From assembly GCA_015655015.1 (NCBI GenBank), contig JAATFV010000231.1, positions 1-64,000 on the forward strand: 64,000 nt of DNA. Direction: 5' to 3'. The position numbers and the translations under genes were made by a program. Position 1 is the first letter of the stretch. Each line of letters opens with the position of its first letter. The DNA is from Chitinophagales bacterium (GTDB taxonomy: Bacteria > Bacteroidota > Bacteroidia > Chitinophagales > Chitinophagaceae). Below are positions 43,108-53,137 of this stretch, piece after piece. A model generated the notes under the pieces. That model saw only the letters and a program-made list of their open reading frames with translations, had not been told where the DNA came from and did no database searches.

Positions 43108-45987
43108 ATGAGAAAACCTTTCTTATTACTCATCCTATTCATCACCACTTTGAGCCTTACTGCGCAAAAAATCATCACCGGCAAAATAGCAGATAATAAG
43201 ACCGGCTCCCCCCTGGCCGGAGTCACTGTAAAAGTGAAAGGCACCAAAAAAGGAACTTCCACCAACGCAGACGGAACGTTTACCATCCAGGCCAATCCCC
43301 ATGATGTGTTGGAGATAAGTATAATAGGTTATGCTGCCCAATCCTTTCCCATAACTGACGCTGCCTCTTTCACCATCGGCATGGAACCCTCCTCCGCCGA
43401 ACTGACCCAATTGGTATTCGTCGGTTCCCGTGGGGCCGCCAGGACAAAAACAGAATCTCCCGTCCCGGTAGATGTCATCAACATCAACCAGGTAGGTATA
43501 ACATCCGCCAGACCCGACCTGAGTTCCCAGCTGAACATGGCGGTCCCCTCCTTCAACTATAACAAACAGAGCGGCGGCGACGGATCAGACGCCATTGACT
43601 TTGCCAGCCTGCGCGGACTGGGCTTCGATCAGACCCTGGTCCTCGTCAACGGCAAACGCCGGCATCAGTCCGCCTTCGTCAACCAGGTAGGAACAAGAGG
43701 ACGCGGCAACTCCGGCACCGACCTCAACGCCATCCCCGAAGCAGCGATCGATCGCATTGAGATCCTGCGGGACGGCGCTTCCGCCCAATATGGCTCGGAT
43801 GCCATCGCCGGCGTCATCAATATCGTACTGAAAAAAGACGTACATAAGCTTAACCTTACCACCGGCTGGAGCGGCTACTACGATCACAAATACAACGCCC
43901 TCAACAACGTTGACCCCACACAATATTACACAGGTACCCGGGTGGACGGCAATGCCTTCACCCTGGGCCTCGATTACGGTTTACCCATCGGCAAACAAGG
44001 CGGCTTCATCAACTTCGGCGGCAACTTTTTCGCCCAGGGCAAGACCTTCAGGGCCGAACCGGATACCAACTGGACTACCAATCCTAAAGCCTTAAGCGTC
44101 GGCGACTGGAGAAGAGCCTTCGGCGACGGCTCCGTTACCTCCGGAGGCGGTATGTTCAATGCAGAGATCCCCCTGGGTGGAACCAGGACTACCTTCTATT
44201 CTTTCGGCGGATACAATTACAAACACTCCAATGTATACGCCTGGACCCGCAAATGGCATACTGAAAATAATCGCGTCAAATTTCCTACGGACGACGCAGG
44301 CAACCTGATCTTTATTCCCGGCATCATGCGCGTCTTTAACACAGGGGATGGCAGTCTCGGCCCCGACAATGTGTTCTATAATCCGCAGGAAGATGTGTAC
44401 ATAAAAGACCAATCCATTGCGGTTGGTTTTAAAGGCACTTTAGGAAAGGATTGGGATTGGGATATCAGTGACAACACCGGTTATAATGATTTCCATTACT
44501 GGGGCAACAAGACCTTTAATGCTTCCCTGCCCGGCCCTGAACAATGGAGCAAGAACCGGTTTGATGACGGAGGTTTTAACTTCCTGCAGAACACAGCCAA
44601 CCTGGATGTGAGCCGACGCTTCGGCAATATAGCTTCCGGAATGACCTTCTCCTTCGGCGGTGAGTTCCGGTATGAACATTATAAATTATATGCCGGCGAA
44701 CCTGACTCCTATCGCAATGGAGGAGCTTATTACGTAATAGGCGGGGACACCAGTTATAAAGCATCCGGCTCCGAAGGATACCCCGGCTATCAGCCCTCCG
44801 ACGAAGGGAACGCTCATCGCACCAATGTCGGCGGTTATGTCGATATAGCATTGGACATTACAAAGAAATGGCTGGTGGACGGAGCAGCGCGATTTGAGAA
44901 CTACTCCGATTTCGGTTTTGTAAATACCTACAAACTGGCCACCCGCTATAAAATACTGGATAATCTGAACTTGCGCGGATCTTTCAGCACCGGTTTCCGG
45001 GCTCCCACGCTTCAACAGATCAACTTCAGCAACACCAATACCAATATAATTGCCGGTCAGCTCGAATACGTAAAACTCATTCCCAACTACAGTCCCATAT
45101 CCCGGGCAGCCGGGATCCCTCCGCTCAAGCAGGAGACCTCCGTGAACGCCAGCGCAGGCATAACCTGGCAGCCGATGCACAACCTTACGTTCACCGTGGA
45201 TGGATATTACATAAAAATGAAAAACAGGATCGTGATCACAGGCAACTTTGACAGCTCCATTCACGCTATAGCTCCCTATTTGACCGAATTCAATGTCAGC
45301 TCCGTTAATTTCTTCGCCAACGCAGTGAATACCACGAATACCGGCCTGGACGTCGTGATCGATTATACCCAAAGATGGAGTAAGCAAAGCTTTAAGGTCT
45401 TGTTAGCCGGCAACATCCAGCACATCAAAGTCGACAAGATCAATATACCGGACCCGCTCAACGATACCTATGCTCACCGTCAAGCCTTTTTCAGCACAAG
45501 AGAAGAAGCGTTCCTGACGGCCTCCGCTCCGAATGCCAAAGTTTCTTTAGCGCTGGAATACGGACTCTCCAGCCATTTTTCGGTGGGAACTCATCTTACT
45601 TACTGGGGTAAGCTTACTACGCAAGGCTTCGGATCCGCCAGCCTCCCGGGAGCCGACCCCGACGGCCCCGGAGGAGCAAATATCTCCGCCAACTTTAGTG
45701 GCTGGGACCCATACGTAGAAACGGATGATGGTAAATCCATCGTGCGGGAGAATTTTGTCTTTCATCCCAAAGTGACTACGGATATCTATATGTCCTATAA
45801 AGTAGCCAAAAATGTCACCTGGTATGCCGGCGTGGATAATATATTCAATGTGCATCCCGATGAGGCAGTTGTTCCCAATGCCAGGCAAGCCTCCTGGGGC
45901 GACAGCGAATCCGGCGGCCCCTTCGATGCCGTGCAGATGAGCTACAACGGCTTGAGGATGTTCTCAAAGCTGGCCTTCAATTTTTAA
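43108..45987 (+). CDS. TonB-dependent receptor with carboxypeptidase-like N-domain
   Basis: The 959-residue protein has a signal peptide (about 1-19, ending 'LSLTAQ'), a carboxypeptidase-D regulatory-like domain (about 20-90: 'GKIADNKTGSPLAGVTVKVKG'), a plug domain with 'DFASLRGLGFDQTLVLVNGKRRHQ' split in two and 'EILRDGASAQYGSDAIAGVINI', then a barrel ending in Phe. This plug form is typical of general TonB receptors for siderophores, vitamins or peptides rather than SusC; no SusD follows. An inverted-repeat terminator lies past the end. The ligand is unknown. Confidence 0.92.
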   Translation: MRKPFLLLILFITTLSLTAQKIITGKIADNKTGSPLAGVTVKVKGTKKGTSTNADGTFTIQANPHDVLEISIIGYAAQSFPITDAASFTIGMEPSSAELTQLVFVGSRGAARTKTESPVPVDVININQVGITSARPDLSSQLNMAVPSFNYNKQSGGDGSDAIDFASLRGLGFDQTLVLVNGKRRHQSAFVNQVGTRGRGNSGTDLNAIPEAAIDRIEILRDGASAQYGSDAIAGVINIVLKKDVHKLNLTTGWSGYYDHKYNALNNVDPTQYYTGTRVDGNAFTLGLDYGLPIGKQGGFINFGGNFFAQGKTFRAEPDTNWTTNPKALSVGDWRRAFGDGSVTSGGGMFNAEIPLGGTRTTFYSFGGYNYKHSNVYAWTRKWHTENNRVKFPTDDAGNLIFIPGIMRVFNTGDGSLGPDNVFYNPQEDVYIKDQSIAVGFKGTLGKDWDWDISDNTGYNDFHYWGNKTFNASLPGPEQWSKNRFDDGGFNFLQNTANLDVSRRFGNIASGMTFSFGGEFRYEHYKLYAGEPDSYRNGGAYYVIGGDTSYKASGSEGYPGYQPSDEGNAHRTNVGGYVDIALDITKKWLVDGAARFENYSDFGFVNTYKLATRYKILDNLNLRGSFSTGFRAPTLQQINFSNTNTNIIAGQLEYVKLIPNYSPISRAAGIPPLKQETSVNASAGITWQPMHNLTFTVDGYYIKMKNRIVITGNFDSSIHAIAPYLTEFNVSSVNFFANAVNTTNTGLDVVIDYTQRWSKQSFKVLLAGNIQHIKVDKINIPDPLNDTYAHRQAFFSTREEAFLTASAPNAKVSLALEYGLSSHFSVGTHLTYWGKLTTQGFGSASLPGADPDGPGGANISANFSGWDPYVETDDGKSIVRENFVFHPKVTTDIYMSYKVAKNVTWYAGVDNIFNVHPDEAVVPNARQASWGDSESGGPFDAVQMSYNGLRMFSKLAFNF

Positions 45988-46141
45988 CAGTCAATTTTTT
46001 ACGGTCAATTTTTAACGGTCCGGGGCTGACACCCCTTTTTCTTTTGGCAGCCCTGATAGCCTGCCAAAAGATTCCCCCATTCACCGATGGAATGCCTCCA
46101 TTCATCTATTTTATTCTCCGGACAAGCCCATTCCCCTATAG

Positions 46142-46180
46142 ATTTGATCCCTGCCGCATATCACGGCAGGGATCAAATTT
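46142..46180 (+). terminator. Hairpin terminator after the TonB receptor
   Basis: A perfect 15-bp stem (46142-46156 / 46164-46178) with a 7-nt loop is followed by TTTAT. It lies about 155 nt beyond the receptor stop and only 11 nt before the LytS-like start codon, so it could also affect that gene. Confidence 0.7.
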
Positions 46181-46189
46181 TATAAAGCA

Positions 46190-47251
46190 TTGTCCGTCTT
46201 GAATAAGAGAATTGTACAGATCATCATTCATTTGGCCGCCTGGTTTTGTTTCCTCCTGCTGCCCTTCGTCTTTTTCCCCAGGCCCAAAGACTTCTCGATC
46301 GAGAGATACCTCTCCGATTTTTTTATCGCCAATAGTATCCTTCTCATTGCCTTTTATTACCTCAATACCTACCTGATCATTCCCAGGCTGCTGGAACAGA
46401 AGAAATTCGTTGCCTATACGCTCATTATCCTGGCCCTGCTGATCTTCTACGGCTGTTTTCCCCGGATCTACCATTATTTTTTCGGCAGCTTTCAGCCGCA
46501 GCCCCAGGGAATACGCCCTCCTGATTCCGGAAGGCCCCGCAATTTCCAGCAGCCCCTCCTGGCGCCGGGCAACATCGCTGTTTTCCTGCTGATCTTTGTC
46601 TTCAGCACCGGCGTCAAGGTCATCAATCAATGGCTGAGATCCGAACAGCGGAATAAAGAGATCGCCACGGAGAAGCTGAATGCCGAGCTCTCCTTCCTGA
46701 AAGCCCAGATCAACCCGCATTTCCTATTCAATACGCTGAACAATATTTATGCGCTAGCCAGCGCCCAGTCGGAATATACGGCTCCGGCGATCATGAAATT
46801 ATCCAGTATCATGCGGTATGTGCTGACCGAAGCCCGCAATGACCTGGTCTCCCTGGAAAAAGAGATACTATTCACCACGAATTATATAGAGCTGCTGAAA
46901 ATGCGCCTCACGGATAAGTCCAGCATTGATTTTACCATCAAAGGAGATCCCCTGGGCAGGCAGATCGCCCCCCTGCTGCTGCTTCCCTTTGTGGAAAATG
47001 CGTTCAAATACGGCATCAGCACCCGGGAAAAATCGCCTATAATAATATTATTGGAAATAAAACAGGATTCGCTGTATTTTAGTGTCAGCAATTTCAAGCA
47101 TATCAATACCTCCCTTAAGATGACCGATAATACGGGGATCGGTATTAACAATACCAGGCGCAGGCTCGATCTGCTGTACGAAAACCGCCATGCGCTTACC
47201 ATCGACGATACAGCAGGAAAATTTACCGTTCACTTAAATATTCAGGTATAA
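46190..47251 (+). CDS. LytS-type sensor histidine kinase
   Basis: The 353-residue kinase has four N-terminal membrane helices (about 8-140), a short coil and a His_kinase/HATPase core: 'LKAQINPHFLFNTLNNIYALA' (phospho-His in NPHFLFN), then 'LPFVENAFKYGIS' and 'TGIGINNTRRRLDLLY'. It pairs with the LytTR regulator that begins on its stop codon (TAATG). No in-frame ATG exists near the start, so it must begin at TTG 46190 or TTG 46199 (coding for LNKRIVQ), which gives the usual family N-terminus. Confidence 0.88.
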   Translation: MSVLNKRIVQIIIHLAAWFCFLLLPFVFFPRPKDFSIERYLSDFFIANSILLIAFYYLNTYLIIPRLLEQKKFVAYTLIILALLIFYGCFPRIYHYFFGSFQPQPQGIRPPDSGRPRNFQQPLLAPGNIAVFLLIFVFSTGVKVINQWLRSEQRNKEIATEKLNAELSFLKAQINPHFLFNTLNNIYALASAQSEYTAPAIMKLSSIMRYVLTEARNDLVSLEKEILFTTNYIELLKMRLTDKSSIDFTIKGDPLGRQIAPLLLLPFVENAFKYGISTREKSPIIILLEIKQDSLYFSVSNFKHINTSLKMTDNTGIGINNTRRRLDLLYENRHALTIDDTAGKFTVHLNIQV

Positions 47252-47949
47252 TGCTGACATGTATAGCGATCGACGACGAACCTCTTGCATTGGAAGTATT
47301 GAAGAAATACATTGCCAAGATCTATTTCCTGGAGCTGAAAGGGGCCTTTACCGATCCCTTCGAAGCGCAGAAGCTAATGGACACGAATCCTGTAGATATT
47401 TTATTCCTGGATATCCAGATGCCGGATATCAACGGAATCGAATTCTCCCGGATCGTCAATAAGAAAAATACAGCCATCGTATTCACAACGGCTTTCAGCG
47501 AATATGCCGTAGAAGGCTTCAACGTGGATGCGATCGATTATTTATTAAAACCTATTGAATACGACCGGTTCCTTAAATCCGTATATAAAGCAAAAGAATA
47601 TGTCGACTACCTGACCAGCCAGGAGCTGCAGGAAGGATATATTTTCGTCAAATCGGATTACCAGATGGTAAAGGTCAACCTGAAAGAGATCCTCTATATC
47701 GAAGGACTGGACGATTATATCAAGATTTACCTGCCGGGTAAAGCGATCCTCACCCTCATGACGCTCAAGACGATCTCCCAGAAGCTGCCCGCCCGCGAAT
47801 TCATACGGGCGCATCGCTCCTATATCGTTCCCATCAGCAAGATCGAGCATATCAGCAGAAGTAAAATTAAAATTGCTGAAAAAGAGATCCCTATCGGGGT
47901 CAGCTACAGCGAAAGCTTTTTTGCCGCTATGGAGAATAAGCTGAATTAA
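47251..47949 (+). CDS. LytTR-family response regulator
   Basis: The 232-residue protein has an N-terminal receiver ('CIAIDDEPLALEVL', phosphorylated Asp54 in 'ILFLDIQMPD', 'KPIEYDRFLKSV') and a C-terminal LytTR DNA-binding domain ('GYIFVKSDYQMVKVNL', 'RAHRSYIVPISKIEHI'). Its gene overlaps the LytS-like kinase by one base, so the two work together. Target genes are unknown; LytTR pairs of this sort are abundant in Bacteroidota. Confidence 0.93.
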   Translation: MLTCIAIDDEPLALEVLKKYIAKIYFLELKGAFTDPFEAQKLMDTNPVDILFLDIQMPDINGIEFSRIVNKKNTAIVFTTAFSEYAVEGFNVDAIDYLLKPIEYDRFLKSVYKAKEYVDYLTSQELQEGYIFVKSDYQMVKVNLKEILYIEGLDDYIKIYLPGKAILTLMTLKTISQKLPAREFIRAHRSYIVPISKIEHISRSKIKIAEKEIPIGVSYSESFFAAMENKLN

Positions 47950-48038
47950 CAGCCCGCCCCCTCCGCGGAGTTCCCGGCTTTTTCCCGGTTATATGCTCCC
48001 CGGAGACACAACCCTCTGCTCAAATTCTACGTATTCCC

Positions 48039-48084
48039 TTTTGCCGGTATGGTAGATGCCGGCAAATAGTACCAGTTTTTTTTT
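48039..48084 (+). terminator. Probable terminator of the LytS/LytTR operon
   Basis: An 8-bp stem (TTTGCCGG 48040-48047 / CCGGCAAA 48059-48066) is followed, after about ten bases, by a nine-T run (48076-48084). The gap makes it a weak fit to a standard terminator. Confidence 0.4.
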
Positions 48085-48139
48085 CATAGTAGATTTTAAG
48101 TTAAGGTTGAGGACCTGGTTAGTGATTAGTTTTTCCTAA

Positions 48140-48170
48140 ATTGCTTGCGATTGTATAAATCGCAAGCAAT
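48140..48170 (+). promoter_or_regulatory. 13-bp hairpin just before the ALDH7 gene
   Basis: ATTGCTTGCGATT (48140-48152) and its exact reverse complement (48158-48170) flank a 5-nt loop. It ends 4 nt before the ATG at 48175 and could mask it, or be an operator. Confidence 0.55.
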
Positions 48171-48174
48171 TCTT

Positions 48175-49698
48175 ATGGAAATACTCCAACCGCTTAAAAT
48201 AGCCCCCCGGAACACCGGCACTTCGACCGGTACCCGGTGGATCCCTTCCGGGGACAGTTCTATCGAATCTTTTTCCCCTGTCGATGGCAAACAGATCGCC
48301 ACCATAACCACAACAGACAAGACTGGCTACGAAACAGTCGTAAAGGCTGCACAGGCCGCTTTTACCGAATGGCGTACCTGGCCTGCCCCCCGGCGGGGAG
48401 AAGTGGTCCGGCAGATCGGCGACGCCCTTCGTCATTCCAAGGCGGATCTGGGCAGACTGGTGTCCTATGAAATGGGAAAAAGCTTACAGGAAGGTTATGG
48501 GGAGGTACAGGAGATGATCGACATCTGCGACTTCGCCGTAGGTCTTTCCCGCCAGCTTTACGGCCTTACGATGCATAGCGAAAGGCCCGGCCACCGGATG
48601 TATGAGCAATGGCATCCCATCGGGGTGGTAGGCATTATCTCCGCTTTCAATTTCCCCGTAGCCGTCTGGTCCTGGAACACCATGCTGGCTTGGGTCTGCG
48701 GCAACACCTGTATATGGAAGCCTTCTGAAAAGACCCCGCTCTGCGCGCTGGCCTGTCAGAATATCGTGGCAGAGGTCTTTGCCCGTAATAAGGTTCCCGA
48801 AGGCGTGAGCGGCCTGATCACCGGAGGACGGGAAACAGGCGAATGGCTGGCGGCTGACAGCCGGATCGCACTGATATCCGCAACTGGCTCTACCCGCATG
48901 GGGAAAGCAGTAGGCTCAATGGTAGCTGCCAGGCTCGGCAGATCCCTTCTTGAATTAGGCGGCAACAACGCGATCATCATCTCTGCGGACGCAGACCTCA
49001 ACATTGCCATCCCCGGAGCCGTATTCGGAGCCGTAGGAACCGGCGGCCAGCGTTGTACTACTACCCGCCGTCTTATTATCCAGGAAAGTATTTATGAAAA
49101 AGTAAAAGACAAGCTGGCTACCATCTACAGGCAGCTGAGGATCGGCGATCCCCTCAATGAGAACAATCATGTAGGACCGCTGATCGATAAAGAGGCGGTA
49201 CAGCTATATTTACAGGCCATCGAAACCGGGAAAAAAGAAGGTTGCCGTTTCATAGTCGATGGTGGCGTGCTCACCGGAGACGGATTTGAAAGCGGATGTT
49301 ATGTCAGGCCCTGCATCGCTGAGGCCGAACCACATTACTCCATCGTGCAGCACGAGACCTTCGCTCCCATCCTGTATCTGCTGAAATACAAGACCCTCGA
49401 CGAAGCCATCACCATCCAGAATGGCGTGCCCCAGGGATTATCCTCTTCTATTATGACCCTCAATCTCCGGGAAGCTGAACAATTCCTTTCAGCCGCCGGC
49501 AGCGATTGCGGGATCGCCAACGTAAATATCGGTACTTCCGGGGCTGAGATCGGCGGGGCGTTTGGAGGGGAAAAAGAGACAGGCGGCGGACGGGAGAGCG
49601 GCAGCGATGCCTGGAAATCCTATATGCGGCGCCAGACCAATACGATCAATTATTCGTCCCAGCTGCCGTTGGCACAAGGGATTAAGTTTGATATTTAA
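48175..49698 (+). CDS. ALDH7-type aldehyde dehydrogenase, probable aminoadipate-semialdehyde dehydrogenase
   Basis: The 507-residue protein has the ALDH7 hallmarks: 'SAFNFPVAVWSWN', 'GNTCIWKPSEKTPL', 'LELGGNNAII' with the base Glu, and the nucleophile in 'GTGGQRCTTTRRL'. The GGQRCTT form is typical of ALDH7A1 (antiquitin) and bacterial AmaB, which oxidise 2-aminoadipate 6-semialdehyde (in equilibrium with piperideine-6-carboxylate) in lysine breakdown. ATG 48175 is used; the upstream TTG at 48145 lies in a hairpin. No other lysine-pathway gene is nearby, so the role rests on the motif. Confidence 0.85.
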   Translation: MEILQPLKIAPRNTGTSTGTRWIPSGDSSIESFSPVDGKQIATITTTDKTGYETVVKAAQAAFTEWRTWPAPRRGEVVRQIGDALRHSKADLGRLVSYEMGKSLQEGYGEVQEMIDICDFAVGLSRQLYGLTMHSERPGHRMYEQWHPIGVVGIISAFNFPVAVWSWNTMLAWVCGNTCIWKPSEKTPLCALACQNIVAEVFARNKVPEGVSGLITGGRETGEWLAADSRIALISATGSTRMGKAVGSMVAARLGRSLLELGGNNAIIISADADLNIAIPGAVFGAVGTGGQRCTTTRRLIIQESIYEKVKDKLATIYRQLRIGDPLNENNHVGPLIDKEAVQLYLQAIETGKKEGCRFIVDGGVLTGDGFESGCYVRPCIAEAEPHYSIVQHETFAPILYLLKYKTLDEAITIQNGVPQGLSSSIMTLNLREAEQFLSAAGSDCGIANVNIGTSGAEIGGAFGGEKETGGGRESGSDAWKSYMRRQTNTINYSSQLPLAQGIKFDI

Positions 49699-49803
49699 CC
49701 GCAAGGCCTGAATAAGCCGAAAATAAATTAGCCTTTATGACGTTATAGCCTGATAGCGCATCATTATATTATGAACTCCCGCACCAACGAATCCACTGCA
49801 AAT

Positions 49804-51258
49804 ATGAGGAAGATCCCTGCCCTGTTCATACTAGCCCTTTTGGGCTTTTTACCGGGCAAAACGCAGGTCAGATTAGGGATCTTAGGCGGGGTTCACTCTT
49901 CCAAAGTTCTGGAAACCAACAATATACCCGGATGGGATACAGCGACGAAAAAATACCAGGGCTCCAAGTCCGGCATTCAGCTGGGCGTTATCGTTGAAAT
50001 ACCCATCGGCCATAAAGGTTTCTTTTTCCAGCCGGCCATTACGTATACCTCCAAAGGGAAGAAATATGCAAAAAATAATGATTCCGCCACCAGCAAAATA
50101 ACCGACACCGTTTATACCAGGCAGACACTCGATCTGGGTTATATCGAAGTGCCGCTGAACTTCACCTATAAGCTCCCCCTCTCGGCCAATCATAAAAACA
50201 GCTTTTTTATCAGCGCAGGCCCCAGCATCAGCTTCTTTTACAATGGGAGCTTAACGAACGAATCCCTGACTAATAAAACACATAATTATTCAAATGAGTC
50301 TGACGACCTCTCGGTAGGTAAAGGAGTCAACACCTATAAAACCATCGACCTGGGCCTCAATGCCCGCGCCGGCTTTGAATTCGGAAATGTATTGCTGAGC
50401 GCCTATTTCAGCCAGGGACTGACCAGTTTCTACAACGCCCCTTATCAGGGCTCTTTCCATAATCAGCTGCTGGGCGCGTCTCTGGGTATCTGGCTGACTT
50501 CCACCGCTGCGCCGGTCTCTCCCCGCAAAACGGATACGGACAAGGATGGCATACCGGACGACCAGGATGCCTGCCCTCTCCAGCCCGGTACAGCTGCCTG
50601 GCATGGATGCCCCGTTCCGGATACCGATCATGACGGCATCGACGATGAGCATGACTCCTGCAGGACAGTACCCGGACTTGCCCGGTACAACGGTTGTCCC
50701 ATACCGGATACGGATGGAGATGGCGTCAATGATGAGGAAGATAAATGCCCGGACCAGGTCGGACTGGCCCGTTATCATGGATGTCCCATACCAGACAGGG
50801 ATGGGGACGGCGTCAATGACGAAGAAGATAAATGCCCGGATACTGCCGGAACCGTTGACAACCATGGTTGCCCTCTTATCAAGCCCGAAATAAAGAAAGA
50901 AGTAGCTGAAAAGATAAATTATATTGCGAAAAACGTCCTGTTCACACCAGCCAGCGATCAACTCACCAGGAGCTCCTACCTGGCGCTGGATGAACTGGCC
51001 TCCCTGTTAATGATCCATCCGGATTGGTATCTGACCATAGATGGATATACGGACAACCAGGGCAAACCGGAAAGCAATCTCCTCCTATCCCGGAAGAGAG
51101 CAATGGCCGTCAAAGACTACCTGGTCAAAAAGGGAATTGCCCCCGCTCAATTAACGGCGAATGGCCTTGGAGAGGAACATCCCATAGGGAATAATGCTAC
51201 TCCCGCAGGCAGGACAGCCAATAGAAGGGTGGAATTACGGATTAGCCTCTCGAAGTAA
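49804..51258 (+). CDS. Outer-membrane protein with TSP3 calcium repeats and OmpA domain
   Basis: The 484-residue protein has a signal peptide (opening MRKIPALFILALLG), an OMP beta-barrel-like domain (about 20-240), four thrombospondin type-3-like Ca2+-binding repeats with 'DTDKDGIPDDQDACP', 'DTDHDGIDDEHDSC', 'DTDGDGVNDEEDKCP' and 'DRDGDGVNDEEDKCP', then an OmpA-type peptidoglycan-binding domain ('IDGYTDNQGKPESNLLLS', 'RTANRRVELRI'). This is a common Bacteroidota envelope protein anchoring the outer membrane to the wall. ATG 49804 gives a standard signal peptide; ATG 49771 would add 11 residues. Confidence 0.9.
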   Translation: MRKIPALFILALLGFLPGKTQVRLGILGGVHSSKVLETNNIPGWDTATKKYQGSKSGIQLGVIVEIPIGHKGFFFQPAITYTSKGKKYAKNNDSATSKITDTVYTRQTLDLGYIEVPLNFTYKLPLSANHKNSFFISAGPSISFFYNGSLTNESLTNKTHNYSNESDDLSVGKGVNTYKTIDLGLNARAGFEFGNVLLSAYFSQGLTSFYNAPYQGSFHNQLLGASLGIWLTSTAAPVSPRKTDTDKDGIPDDQDACPLQPGTAAWHGCPVPDTDHDGIDDEHDSCRTVPGLARYNGCPIPDTDGDGVNDEEDKCPDQVGLARYHGCPIPDRDGDGVNDEEDKCPDTAGTVDNHGCPLIKPEIKKEVAEKINYIAKNVLFTPASDQLTRSSYLALDELASLLMIHPDWYLTIDGYTDNQGKPESNLLLSRKRAMAVKDYLVKKGIAPAQLTANGLGEEHPIGNNATPAGRTANRRVELRISLSK

Positions 51259-51400
51259 AAAATTTAACAAGTTTATATGGCCATTCCTGTAATTTTTGAC
51301 AGGAGATGGCGCATGTTTTCCTTATTTTACAGGATTGAGAAAACATAGGATATCGGGCCGTCAACCCCCTTTATCAATTCTAATTTAAAACTAAAAACAA

Positions 51401-53110
51401 ATGAAGTGTAGTTTGAAAAGGTGGCTGCCAGTGGTCCTGCTGGGAATCTCTCCGGCTTTCTTAAATGCGCAGGGCACCTCGGTAAAGACTGAATTACCAA
51501 AAGGATGGCATTTATTGGACAAAGAACAGGATGGCTTCTATGGGGTCAGTGTCAATAAGGCTTATGAATTCGCCCGGGCAAAAAAGCTGAAAAGCAAGAC
51601 GGTCCTGGTAGCAGTGATCGATTCTGGAGTGGATACCTTACACGAAGACCTGAAAAATATCCTCTGGGTGAATCCTAAGGAAATACCCGGTAACGGCATC
51701 GATGATGATCACAACGGATATGTCGACGATATTCACGGCTGGAATTTTATCGGAGGAAAAGATGGCACGAATGTGAAAGACGATGCACAGGAAGAAGCCC
51801 GGGTCTATTACCGGTTTAAAGATCGCTTTGAAGCAGCCGGTATAGACTCTTCCAAGCTCAGCCCCGAAGACCTGGACAACTACAGGATGTGGGTAAAAGC
51901 CCGCAAAACGGTGATGGGAGATGGTACGGAAAGCGGGGTCGACCTCCTGATCCTTCACAAGGCCCTCGCCGCCTGCATAAAAAGTGACAGCGTCCTGCAA
52001 CAGGCCCTGGGTAAATCCGAATATACAGGCAATGACCTCGACACCCTGCAGACAGGCAACCCGGAAAGCAAAAGCGCCAAATCCGTTCTCCTCTACCTGT
52101 TCAAGGCCAACAAGATCATGGACATGACCAATAAGGCCTTCCTGTCGGATTTCAGCGAGCAGGTCGACCAGGAAGAAAAGAAAGCCTCCGCCAGGGAAAA
52201 CCCGCCTAAAGATTATAGAAAAGAAATTGTAAAAGACAACGAATCCGATATTGAAGACCGCTATTATGGCAACAACGATGTAATGGCAGGAGATCCCATG
52301 CATGGTACCCATGTATCGGGGATCATCGGCGCTGAGAGAGGAAATGGAAAAGGAATGGACGGCATCGCAGATAATGTCCGGATCATGATGATCCGGGCGG
52401 TACCCAATGGAGACGAACACGATAAGGACATTGCCCTGGCGATCCGTTATGCAGTTGACAATGGCGCCCGGGTCGTGAATATGAGCTTTGGCAAAAACCT
52501 TTCCCCGGATAAAAAATGGGTGGACTCTGCCGTCAGATATGCCGAAAGCAAAGGCGTTTTGCTGATCCATGCAGCCGGCAATGACAATGCGGATGTAGAT
52601 ACGACGGATAACTTCCCCAGTCCCAACTTTCAGCATTCCACTTATACGGCATCCAACTGGATCACCGTTGGAGCCAGCAGCGAGCTCCTGGCAGACCCGG
52701 AATTCAAGAGCTATACGGCTAAATTCTCCAACTATGGTAAGAACGAGGTGGATGTATTCGCGCCCGGCACCCGTATCTACTCCACCCTTCCCGGCGGGAA
52801 GAACTATGGGAACCTGCAGGGCACCAGCATGGCGGCGCCGGTAGTCACCGGCGTAGCAGCCCTCATCCTTGAGTTTTATCCCGGTCTGACGGCCCAGCAG
52901 GTAAAATATTGTATCGAAAAATCTGCCGTTACCCCTCCGGGAAAAGTATTAAAGCCCGGCACGGAAGACGGCGAACTGGTAAACCTGTCGGATATCAGCA
53001 GATCCGGAGGCATCATCAATGCATACGATGCCCTGAAGCTGGCTTCTACGCTGAATGCCGATCCCCGTAAAAAAGTGGAGAAGTCCACGCTTCATAATGT
53101 AAAAGATTAA
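51401..53110 (+). CDS. Secreted subtilisin-like serine protease (S8) with large insert
   Basis: The 569-residue protein has a signal peptide (about 1-24, ending FLNAQ) and the S8 catalytic triad: Asp74 in 'VAVIDSGVDTLHEDL', His301 in 'MHGTHVSGIIGA' and Ser476 in 'GTSMAAPVVTG', plus the oxyanion Asn in 'AAGNDN'. Asp-to-His spacing is 227 residues instead of the usual 30-40: a charged helical segment of about 190 residues is inserted ('DVKDDAQEEARVYYRF' region onward). No pro-domain or C-terminal secretion (Por) domain is seen. It is probably periplasmic or surface-bound. Confidence 0.92.
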   Translation: MKCSLKRWLPVVLLGISPAFLNAQGTSVKTELPKGWHLLDKEQDGFYGVSVNKAYEFARAKKLKSKTVLVAVIDSGVDTLHEDLKNILWVNPKEIPGNGIDDDHNGYVDDIHGWNFIGGKDGTNVKDDAQEEARVYYRFKDRFEAAGIDSSKLSPEDLDNYRMWVKARKTVMGDGTESGVDLLILHKALAACIKSDSVLQQALGKSEYTGNDLDTLQTGNPESKSAKSVLLYLFKANKIMDMTNKAFLSDFSEQVDQEEKKASARENPPKDYRKEIVKDNESDIEDRYYGNNDVMAGDPMHGTHVSGIIGAERGNGKGMDGIADNVRIMMIRAVPNGDEHDKDIALAIRYAVDNGARVVNMSFGKNLSPDKKWVDSAVRYAESKGVLLIHAAGNDNADVDTTDNFPSPNFQHSTYTASNWITVGASSELLADPEFKSYTAKFSNYGKNEVDVFAPGTRIYSTLPGGKNYGNLQGTSMAAPVVTGVAALILEFYPGLTAQQVKYCIEKSAVTPPGKVLKPGTEDGELVNLSDISRSGGIINAYDALKLASTLNADPRKKVEKSTLHNVKD

Positions 53111-53137
53111 CCTTCCAACTCTTTATTAAAAATGGTG

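Noticed and set aside
51280-51310. Imperfect inverted repeat after the OmpA/TSP3 gene
   Set aside because: Eleven-pair stem with a bulge but no T-run; too weak to call a terminator.
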